From positions 386 to 7,184 of the forward strand of contig PMYM01000260.1 in the NCBI GenBank assembly GCA_003171235.1: a stretch of DNA of 6,799 bases, in the 5' to 3' direction. Positions 1 through 5,086 of the stretch are shown here, one piece after another. The translations under genes and the position numbers were made by a program. The DNA is from Phycisphaerales bacterium. Lineage in GTDB: Bacteria; Planctomycetota; Phycisphaerae; SM23-33. Every line of letters starts with the position of its first letter. Position 1 is the stretch's first letter. Below the pieces are notes generated by a model. It was given only the letters and a program-made list of their open reading frames with translations, did not search any database and had not been told where the DNA came from.

Positions 1-1137
1 GTCGCCGTCGCGCAGCAGGGCCAGTCGCAGGTCGTCCGCCCGCACCCGCAGCCGCCCCCCGCCCGGCCCCACCGCATCCACCCACACCGGCCTGTCGCCC
101 TGGGCGTCCTCCACCGCTTCAATGGCCGACAAGCGGCCCAGGTCCCTCATCTGCGGATAGCTCGCGACCAGGGCACGATATACCACGCTCTTGGGGATGC
201 TCACCGCCGGCCAGCGGTATTTCGGGCAGGCCACGCAATCCTCGCAGACGCGCCCGCCGGCCAGCGGGCCTGACCGCACCGGGTCTCCGTTGAGCACGTA
301 GGCGCTATTGCTCAACCCGCCGCAGCAGGCAGAGAAGTAGGCCTTGAAGATGACCTCGCGCCCCGCCGGGCCTGTCGCCAGCACCTGGCCGTGCGTGGCC
401 TGGACGGCCCGCCAGCTCTTGTCCGTTTCGCTCAGCAGGCCGCCATACACCTGCGAGCCCTGGTCGCTGCGAAGGTCGTAAGGATGCTCCGGACCGGCCA
501 GGGCCTTCTCGTACAGGGCATAGGTGCGGGCGGCAATGCACTGGGCCTGGTAGGTCACGTCATTCCAATTCGGGTAGAGTTCCTTGGAGATCACCCCGGC
601 CAGGTAGCTCTCCACGTCCAGATGATTCACAGCCAGGATGCCGCCGTCGTCTCCGCGCACAAAGGCGATCTTGCCCCGGTACCAGAGTTGCCCCAACTTC
701 AGCAGCGCCCGCTGCTGGGGTTCGATGACCAGCGTCGAGCCGGGGTAAAGGTTGCCGCCCAGGTTCCAGCCTTCAGCCGTGCAGGCAAGCTCCACCTCGG
801 GCATGGGCTGGGAACCCTCGGCCACGATGCGGCCGTCGGCCAGGGTGCGATACGCTCCCGAGCAGCACACCCGCAGGGAACCGCCGCCGGCGACCAGCAC
901 GCGGACCAACGGCACCTGTTCGAAATGGCTGATGAGTTCCCGGCTGCTGCGGGCGGCGTACGAGGCGGGAGGCGCGTTGATGGGCTGGGGACAGCCTATC
1001 ACGGTGAGCATGGCGAAAGCGGTGGTCGCCAGCAGAACCAAAAAACCCAGGATCCGCAGCGCCCGATGCAGGGAGTAATGTCCGCCGATCGACCGAATAA
1101 TTCGCCCCAAGCGACTACCTTGTCGCAGCCGATTCAT
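1..1137 (-). CDS. SpoIID/LytB-domain lipoprotein, 3' end cut by window edge
   Basis: Translating the minus strand from the ATG at 1137 gives 379 open codons to the window edge, so the stop codon and C-terminus are missing. Residues 26-48 are a hydrophobic export segment ending in a lipobox-like VIGC, so Cys49 is the probable lipid-anchored residue. The core at about 174-211 (DVESYLAGVISKELYP, then AQCIAARTYALYEK) is the SpoIID/LytB signature; Glu186 aligns with the catalytic Glu of SpoIID. The motif AYFSACCGG at 266-274 matches the family's HSxxGG segment. A Cys cluster (VCEDCVAC, 297-304) is followed by KYRW, as in many bacterial SpoIID homologues. Family knowledge: these proteins are peptidoglycan lytic transglycosylases or amidase activators acting outside the cytoplasmic membrane. 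The likely role here is cell-wall remodelling, not sporulation. GGAG lies 9 nt before this ATG; an in-frame ATG at 1152 with a poorly spaced ribosome site is an alternative start. Confidence 0.88.
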   Translation of the reverse strand, partial: MNRLRQGSRLGRIIRSIGGHYSLHRALRILGFLVLLATTAFAMLTVIGCPQPINAPPASYAARSSRELISHFEQVPLVRVLVAGGGSLRVCCSGAYRTLADGRIVAEGSQPMPEVELACTAEGWNLGGNLYPGSTLVIEPQQRALLKLGQLWYRGKIAFVRGDDGGILAVNHLDVESYLAGVISKELYPNWNDVTYQAQCIAARTYALYEKALAGPEHPYDLRSDQGSQVYGGLLSETDKSWRAVQATHGQVLATGPAGREVIFKAYFSACCGGLSNSAYVLNGDPVRSGPLAGGRVCEDCVACPKYRWPAVSIPKSVVYRALVASYPQMRDLGRLSAIEAVEDAQGDRPVWVDAVGPGGGRLRVRADDLRLALLRDGD

Positions 1138-1234
1138 CGCACTACGCTCCATCCTTGGCGCCAACAGCACAATACATAAAAAGCCGCGACGGGTGCGTCT
1201 CAAGCCTCCCCGCCGCCGGCGGGTTGCTTGCGGC

Positions 1235-1240
1235 ATTATA
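1235..1240 (-). promoter_or_regulatory. candidate -10 box for the SpoIID-like gene
   Basis: The minus strand reads GGTTATAATGCC, a perfect TATAAT about 98 bp upstream of the ATG at 1137. A start point near 1228 would give a leader of about 90 nt. That leader contains a 6-bp hairpin (CCCGCC-GGC-GGCGGG, around 1208-1222). No good TTGACA-like -35 box lies 16-18 bp upstream, so this rests on the -10 box alone. Confidence 0.4.
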
Positions 1241-1407
1241 ACCTATCGGCAGACGCCAGAATCCCCAAAAGCAAACCCCTCGCCTCCGCAGTTGGGGGCA
1301 ACCTCTGCCGGAACGTCGCGGCCCTGGAATGTCAGGTTTCAGCCCTATTTGCCTGCAGGCCGGGATGGTCTTGCCGGCCCAAGAAGTTCGCTGGGCAATC
1401 GGCGGCG

Positions 1408-1436
1408 TTGCTTTAGATTCAAAGGTATGTTATTCT
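1408..1436 (+). promoter_or_regulatory. probable promoter of the tRNA-Glu gene
   Basis: TTGCTT at 1408-1413 and TATTCT at 1431-1436 are separated by exactly 17 bp. The -10 box is preceded by TGT, an extended -10 motif. Transcription would start near 1443, about 19 nt before the mature tRNA 5' end, a normal distance for a single tRNA gene. Each box matches consensus only partly, so the call leans on spacing, the extended -10 and position. Confidence 0.5.
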
Positions 1437-1461
1437 TTTGCGCCCGCGACATTGGTCGCAT

Positions 1462-1536
1462 GGCCTCTTCGTCTAGCCCGGCCTAGGACACCGGCTTTTC
1501 AAGCCGTGAACACGGGTTCGAATCCCGTAGAGGCTA
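1462..1536 (+). tRNA. tRNA-Glu (anticodon TTC)
   Basis: A full cloverleaf can be folded. The acceptor stem is 1462-1468 with 1529-1535 (seven pairs, the first a G-T wobble) and the discriminator is A1536. The D arm is GTC/GAC around a 13-nt loop. The anticodon loop TTTTCAA at 1496-1502 has anticodon TTC at 1498-1500. The T arm is ACGGG-TTCGAAT-CCCGT. The segment resembles bacterial tRNA-Glu closely (CTTCGTCTAG and GGACACCG). CCA is not encoded and must be added after transcription. The outermost anticodon-stem pair (C1491 with T1507) is mismatched. It is read with the same orientation as the PEP-CTERM gene downstream, but that gene has its own promoter. Confidence 0.93.
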
Positions 1537-1813
1537 ATCCGTCGCCGCCCGTTGCCCCAACAAGCGGCAACGCCTCGGGGCGCGGGCGCGGCAGACGGCC
1601 AAGCCGACACTTTCCAGGCGCTTGCGCATTGTCCCAGGCGGGCCAGTCAGTCGGCCGTGGCGGGCTGAACGGGGCCGCCCGTACACAACCAAGCCGGCAG
1701 ATCCTCCACGAACGACCGGGCCGATTCGGCCTGCTTTTGGGTAGCTTTCCCACCCGCGGCGACGGCCGGACGTACGCAGGGCTCAAAAAGGTGAATACCC
1801 GAGATTTAGTGAC
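1537..1813. other. intergenic region without a convincing gene
   Basis: This stretch lies between the tRNA and the PEP-CTERM promoter. Open frames exist on both strands, but they run through the tRNA and have no ribosome site or recognisable protein character. The only structure seen is a 7-bp hairpin at 1550-1572 (CGTTGCC and GGCAACG around a 9-nt loop) shortly after the tRNA. It could help end the tRNA transcript but lacks a T-run. Confidence 0.5.
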
Positions 1814-1842
1814 TTGACACAATCGGCTGCTCATGGTAGTAT
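1814..1842 (+). promoter_or_regulatory. sigma-70-type promoter of the PEP-CTERM gene
   Basis: A perfect -35 box TTGACA (1814-1819) is separated by exactly 17 bp from TAGTAT (1837-1842), which matches four of six consensus -10 bases. Transcription would start near 1849, leaving an untranslated leader of about 235 nt before the GTG at 2083. This is the best promoter in the window. Confidence 0.75.
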
Positions 1843-1848
1843 CCTGAC

Positions 1849-2082
1849 GCTTCGACCTCCGCCCAGGGAAGGCGGAGAGGGTAAGCCCGCCTTAACCGGC
1901 GGGTGCTAAAGTGAGGGCAGGAGCGTCGCTCGCTCCAGCGCCGCCTGCCTCCCGGCCGTCCAGGCCAATTCCCAAGAACGACTGTGCTTCGTGTCCTTAC
2001 GCTACAAAGGGCCGTCAGGCTCTGGCCAAGACACGGCGATGCGGATGGCCCTTCGGGGCTTGCTGGTTAAAGGAGAGAAAAA
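1849..2082 (+). promoter_or_regulatory. long, hairpin-rich 5' leader; possible cis-regulatory RNA
   Basis: Between the promoter and the GTG start lie about 235 nt with no credible reading frame but with consecutive stable stems. They are 1857-1863 with 1871-1877 (loop CAGGGAA); 1886-1891 with 1898-1903 (loop TTAACC); 1920-1925 with 1931-1936, nested in an arm closed by GGCA 1916-1919 and TGCC 1946-1949; CGTGTC 1990-1995 with GACACG 2030-2035, enclosing AGGGCC 2008-2013 with GGCTCT 2018-2023; and GCCC-TTCG-GGGC at 2048-2059. The Shine-Dalgarno lies just beyond the last hairpin and appears free. I compared it by eye with cobalamin, c-di-GMP-I, glycine, TPP and fluoride riboswitch cores and could not match any. 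It may be an unknown regulatory leader or simply a stabilising 5' UTR. Confidence 0.45.
2071..2076 (+). promoter_or_regulatory. ribosome binding site fixing a GTG start
   Basis: AGGAGA sits 6 nt before the GTG at 2083 (AAAGGAGAGAAAAAGTG). This near-ideal site, together with the signal peptide that begins directly after it, establishes GTG as the start codon. Confidence 0.85.
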
Positions 2083-2916
2083 GTGAGGCGAAGCGCGTGG
2101 ATCCTAACGATGTGTGTCGGAGTAGTGGTTCTGGCGAGCGCGAATGTGAGTGGGGCTTTCGTCACGGCTCCGGTTGCGACTCTGACTGATAGCCAATCCA
2201 CAGCCCAGTTCGACCTTGGCAGCGACCAGGGAATGAACTCCTGGACTGTCGGCGGCGTCAACCAATTGGTGCGGCAGTGGTTCTGGTATCGCATCGGGCC
2301 CAACGGCGGGCAGAGCCCCATCAACGCGTTGGGGGGCCTGGTATACGGCACCACCGACACGAACCTTGACGGCAACATGGACACCCTGTACGCCCGCTAC
2401 ACGGGGGCGCAGTTGAAGGTTGAGGGCACCTTCACGCTCACCGGGGCGGGGCCGGCGCAACCCAAGAGCGACATAGGCGAGACGATCAAGCTGACCAATC
2501 TCACCGCCCAGCCCATGGACCTGCATTTCTACCAGTACGTCGACCTGTCGCTTGGCGGCACGCCGCAGGACTCGAGCGTCAGCATCACCGGCGGCAATAC
2601 GGCCGACCAGGCCGATATCGGAACGCTTGTCAGCGAGACCGTGCTGACTCCCAGGCCGTCGCACTACCAGGTGGACTTCGCCCCCAACATCTACACCCTG
2701 CTGAACAACGGTACGCCGTTGACGCTGAACGACAATCCCGGCCCGCTGGGCCCGGGCGACCTGAGTTGGGCCTTCCAATGGGACGTGACCCTTGGGCCGG
2801 CCGGCAGCGGCACCGACACGCTACTCATCAGCAAGGACAAGCAGATCGTGCCCGAACCGGCCACCTTGGGCTTGCTGGTCCTGGGCGGGCTGGCCCTGAT
2901 CCGCCGTCGCAGGTAA
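2083..2916 (+). CDS. secreted PEP-CTERM sorting-domain protein
   Basis: The protein has 277 residues. An N-terminal signal peptide (MRRSAW, then a hydrophobic stretch to about residue 25, cleavage likely near VSGA) directs export. The C-terminus from 256 is a classic PEP-CTERM signal: VPEP, a hydrophobic helix (ATLGLLVLGGLALI) and a terminal RRRR. Family knowledge: such proteins are recognised and cleaved by an exosortase at the cytoplasmic membrane and delivered to the surface or extracellular matrix. The body (26-255) is rich in Gly, Thr, Asn and beta-prone segments and has no enzyme motif I recognise. DTNLDGNMD at 92-100 resembles a dockerin/EF-hand-type calcium loop (DxNxDGxxD). The start is GTG with a strong ribosome site. 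The gene is monocistronic, with its own promoter, a long leader and a terminator. Exosortase is not in the window. The molecular function is unknown. Confidence 0.9.
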   Translation: MRRSAWILTMCVGVVVLASANVSGAFVTAPVATLTDSQSTAQFDLGSDQGMNSWTVGGVNQLVRQWFWYRIGPNGGQSPINALGGLVYGTTDTNLDGNMDTLYARYTGAQLKVEGTFTLTGAGPAQPKSDIGETIKLTNLTAQPMDLHFYQYVDLSLGGTPQDSSVSITGGNTADQADIGTLVSETVLTPRPSHYQVDFAPNIYTLLNNGTPLTLNDNPGPLGPGDLSWAFQWDVTLGPAGSGTDTLLISKDKQIVPEPATLGLLVLGGLALIRRRR

Positions 2917-2930
2917 CTCAGCGAAGTTAG

Positions 2931-2948
2931 ACCCCGGTAGCACGGGGT
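2931..2948 (+). other. small hairpin after the PEP-CTERM gene
   Basis: ACCCCG and CGGGGT pair around the 6-nt loop GTAGCA just after the stop codon. There is no T-run. It may protect the mRNA 3' end or assist the stronger terminator that follows. Confidence 0.4.
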
Positions 2949-2964
2949 ATCATAAGGCAGAACA

Positions 2965-3000
2965 AAGGTGGCGGGATGAGTTCCCGCCACCTTCTTTATT
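2965..3000 (+). terminator. rho-independent terminator of the PEP-CTERM gene
   Basis: AAGGTGGCGGGA (2965-2976) and its perfect complement (2982-2993) form a 12-bp stem with a 5-nt loop TGAGT, followed by the T-rich tail CTTTATT. It lies 48 bp past the stop codon. On the other strand the stem is followed only by a short TTTG run, so it might work weakly for the convergent minus-strand operon. Confidence 0.9.
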
Positions 3001-3046
3001 GCGACCGACCTGGTTCTTTGCCGCTGACCTGGCCCGGCGACGCCGG

Positions 3047-3168
3047 CTAGTAGTCTGTAACAGGAAATTCCACGGGTGGCACAGCCTTTCTAGGCTGTGC
3101 GCGCACAGGCTGGAAAGCCTGTGCCACCAAAGAACCTACCCATCGTTTTTGCTGTGACAGACTACTAG
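3047..3168. mobile_element. MITE-like element with 17-bp terminal inverted repeats
   Basis: CTAGTAGTCTGTAACAG (3047-3063) is repeated in inverse orientation at 3152-3168 with one mismatch (16 of 17). Both ends carry the palindrome CTAG, so the outer four bases may instead be a target-site duplication flanking 13-bp inverted repeats. The 122-bp unit encodes no protein and has a palindromic core. Size, terminal repeats and intergenic position between convergent genes fit a miniature inverted-repeat transposable element mobilised by a transposase elsewhere. No transposase family can be assigned from this copy alone. Confidence 0.72.
3075..3128. repeat. double-hairpin palindromic core of the MITE-like element
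   Basis: Two adjacent hairpins, each with 9 bp: GCACAGCCT/AGGCTGTGC (3079-3087 with 3092-3100, loop TTCT) and GCACAGGCT/AGCCTGTGC (3103-3111 with 3116-3124, loop GGAA). They are near-mirror copies of each other, so the 54 bp from GGTGGCAC to GTGCCACC also form one long imperfect palindrome. The region could form a cruciform or an RNA double hairpin. Confidence 0.85.
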
Positions 3169-3183
3169 ACGAAGCAATGCGCT

Positions 3184-3549
3184 CTAACGGAAGGTATGCG
3201 CGTCGAGGCGGTACATATATGTTCCCCGGCCGGCGGCGGTGATGTAAAGCAGGCCGTTTTCGGCTGCCAGGATGGCTTGCACCTTGCCGTTGAAGGTAAT
3301 GCTCACTCCGCCCGAGGCGGCGACGGCGTCGCGGACCTGCGGGCCGATCTCAAGTATTTCCTGATTTGTAAAGCCCGCCCGGCGCAGCACGTTCACCACG
3401 TCGTCGGGCGTAAGCTCGACCTGCTGCGGCGCGGCCACGGCGTCAACGATGGGTTTGGGCGGCTCGGGGGCGCAGCCGGCCCCGCCCAAGGCGCAGGCCG
3501 CCGCCAGCAGGCAAAACACCACTGTCCGATGCTCAAATTCGCTTTTCAT
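3184..3549 (-). CDS. small lipoprotein coupled to secretin; candidate pilotin
   Basis: The protein has 121 residues from the ATG at 3549, which shares its A with the TGA stop of the secretin (TGATG), indicating translational coupling; no good separate ribosome site is visible. A TTG one codon upstream is an unlikely alternative start. A signal peptide (residues 1-25) ends in LGGAGC, a lipobox with Cys26 as the lipid-anchored residue, followed by a Pro-rich linker (APEPPKP). The mature domain has a helical part (LTPDDVVNVLRRAGFTNQEI, then an Ile/Val-rich stretch) and a short beta-prone part near the C-terminus (VSITFNGKVQAILAAENGLL). I recognise no named family. Small lipoproteins beside secretin genes are often pilotins, which carry the secretin to the outer membrane; that role is inferred from position and anchor only. 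Confidence 0.82.
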   Translation of the reverse strand: MKSEFEHRTVVFCLLAAACALGGAGCAPEPPKPIVDAVAAPQQVELTPDDVVNVLRRAGFTNQEILEIGPQVRDAVAASGGVSITFNGKVQAILAAENGLLYITAAGRGTYMYRLDAHTFR

Positions 3550-5063
3550 CAATGTTGGGCGTCCTGCCGCTGGAGACTTTCCCGGAGATACTTGCGGAAT
3601 TCCTGGGGGTCTATGGGCTTAATGCGACGACGGGGCGATTGATCCCGTGGCGGGCTGGGCGCCGGTTCGGCCAGCGAGGCGGTGATGAACACCGCCACCT
3701 GCTTGCAGCTCTTGACGTCGTTCTTGTTCTGGAAGAGCGGGCCCAGCAGCGGGAGCTTGGCCGCACCCGGGACGTCCTGGTGGATCTTGTCCGTGCGGCT
3801 GTCAATGAGTCCGGCCACGGCGGCCGTGCCCCCGTCGTTGACCCGCACCGTGCTCTTGGCCGAACGCCGGCTGACCACCGGCAGGTTGTTCTGCCCGCGG
3901 GCCACCACGTCGCTGACCTCGATGCTCATGTCCAGCGTGATCTGCCCGTCCATCCCGATCCGCGGCGTGATCTTCAGCACCGTGCCCGACTCGATCTTCT
4001 CCAGCGTGGACGTGGCGGCGTACACGCCGGTGGTGACGATCTGGAAATACTCCTCGGTGATGACCTTGATCTCCGCCTCGCGGGCCTCCTGGGCCATGAT
4101 CTGCGGGCGGGAAATGATGGTGGCCTCCTCGTTCTGGGCCAGCAGGTTCAGCGTGAGCAGCAAGGCGTTGGTGAATGTCTTGTCGGGCGCGTAGCCCAAC
4201 TGCACCCCCCAGGGCACGGCCGGGCTGAGCAGGCTGCCCGGGCCCAGGTGCTCAAAGTCGGTGAAGGCGCCGGCCTGCAACTGGGGGAAGTTCCACTGAA
4301 GCCCCAGGTTCAGCAGGTCGCTTTGCTCCAGCACCACCACCCGGGCATGCAGCATGACGTGGGCGGGCGGGGCGTCGATCAGCGCCAGGTCGGCCGTCAA
4401 CCGGGCCAGCACCTCCTCCGGGCCCGTCACCAGCACCATGTTGCCCTTGGGGATGGCCTGGGCGAATTTCTGGAAGTTGGGCGAGAGCAGCTTCACGGCC
4501 AGCTCGGCGTCTATGTTGTCCAGCTTGACCAGCTTGGTCTGGCTGAGCTGCATGAAGGCGGCGTTCTTGGGGTCGGACATGTAAACCAGGTAGTAGTCGG
4601 GCGTCTTCTTGATGAAGTAGCCCGTTCCGGCCAGCAGGATGTCCAGGGCCTTGTCCACCGTGACGTTCTTGAGTTCGCAGGAGACGGTGCCGCTAACGGT
4701 GGGGTCGGGGATGATGACCACGCCGGCCTGAGAGGCCACGTCCTGGAGGGCCTGGCGAAGGTCGGTGTCGGTGAAGACGTTGCTGACCAGCGACGGCCCG
4801 GTGTTGGCCTCGCGCGGCTTGACCAGGACGGTCGCCGGCCTGGTGGCCGGTCGCGTGGCCGGCTGCGTCGTCAGCTGCGTCGCCGGCTGCGTCGTAATCG
4901 TCAGCGCCGTAACCGTCTGCGCGGCAGCGGCCGCCGCCAACCACAGGCATATCCCCCCGGCCAGGGCCGCCCTGGCGATACCGCCCGGGCCTTTGGGGGA
5001 GCGGCCCCCGCCCTTTGCCTGCCAGGGGGCACTGCCGCTATGGCTGTTGGCGACCATGCCCAT
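3549..5063 (-). CDS. type II/III secretion or pilus secretin (GspD/PilQ-like)
   Basis: From the ATG at 5063 the protein has 504 residues; an ATG two codons later has better ribosome-site spacing (GGAAGG, 9 nt). A long basic N-region leads to a hydrophobic export segment (about 32-48). A Thr-Gln-Pro-Ala-Thr-rich repeat linker follows (57-78). Residues 92-165 form an N0/STN-like domain (DLRQALQDVASQAGV, later YYLVYMSDP). Residues 176-232 form a single N1/secretin_N-type domain. From about 235 to 467 is the secretin barrel domain: VVVLE, NLGLQWNF, the ATIISRPQIMAQE stretch, SGTVLKITPRI, LPVVSRRSAKSTVRVNDGG and the signature VPGAAKLPLLGPLF at 431-444. The secretin would form a multimeric outer-membrane channel for proteins or pili. 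It is short for a GspD, with only one N1 repeat. The tail 468-504 is basic and helix-prone, where pilotin-binding S-domains occur. The gene starts 23 nt after the upstream gene ends. Confidence 0.9.
   Translation of the reverse strand: MGMVANSHSGSAPWQAKGGGRSPKGPGGIARAALAGGICLWLAAAAAAQTVTALTITTQPATQLTTQPATRPATRPATVLVKPREANTGPSLVSNVFTDTDLRQALQDVASQAGVVIIPDPTVSGTVSCELKNVTVDKALDILLAGTGYFIKKTPDYYLVYMSDPKNAAFMQLSQTKLVKLDNIDAELAVKLLSPNFQKFAQAIPKGNMVLVTGPEEVLARLTADLALIDAPPAHVMLHARVVVLEQSDLLNLGLQWNFPQLQAGAFTDFEHLGPGSLLSPAVPWGVQLGYAPDKTFTNALLLTLNLLAQNEEATIISRPQIMAQEAREAEIKVITEEYFQIVTTGVYAATSTLEKIESGTVLKITPRIGMDGQITLDMSIEVSDVVARGQNNLPVVSRRSAKSTVRVNDGGTAAVAGLIDSRTDKIHQDVPGAAKLPLLGPLFQNKNDVKSCKQVAVFITASLAEPAPSPPRDQSPRRRIKPIDPQEFRKYLRESLQRQDAQH
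4830..4895 (-). repeat. TQPAT-type tandem repeat within the secretin gene
   Basis: This DNA encodes residues 57-78 of the secretin, a run of TTQPAT and RPAT units (TTQPATQLTTQPAT, then RPATRPAT). It lies between the signal peptide and the N0 domain and probably forms a flexible periplasmic linker. The DNA is itself repetitive (CGGCTGCGTCGTCAGCTGCG on the plus strand), so copy number could vary by slippage. Confidence 0.7.
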
Positions 5064-5086
5064 CCGCCTTCCGCCCGAAACGGGGT

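Noticed and set aside
391..1179. 262-codon plus-strand open frame
   Set aside because: It is antisense to the SpoIID-like gene, which has clear family motifs; the plus-strand product has none.
1550..1572. Hairpin after the tRNA as an intrinsic terminator
   Set aside because: It has a 7-bp stem with a 9-nt loop but no T-run follows, so it does not meet the standard for a terminator call.
1329..1834. Open frames on both strands across the tRNA region
   Set aside because: Both overlap the tRNA-Glu gene, and the plus-strand frame runs right through it. Neither has a ribosome site or any recognisable protein feature.
1857..2060. Known riboswitch (cobalamin or c-di-GMP-I) in the leader
   Set aside because: AGGGAA and GGTAAGCC recall fragments of those classes, but the defining cores (CCGCCACTG, or GGCAAACC closed with GACGCAAAGCC) are absent. 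A covariance-model scan would settle it.
1911..2189. 92-codon frame starting in the leader
   Set aside because: It overlaps the PEP-CTERM gene out of frame, lacks a Shine-Dalgarno and has no recognisable product; the leader is better explained as structured RNA.
3012..3136. Inverted match GGTTCTTTG (3012-3020) and CAAAGAACC (3128-3136)
   Set aside because: Only 9 bp, with one copy outside and one inside the MITE-like element; it does not fit the element's symmetry and is probably chance.
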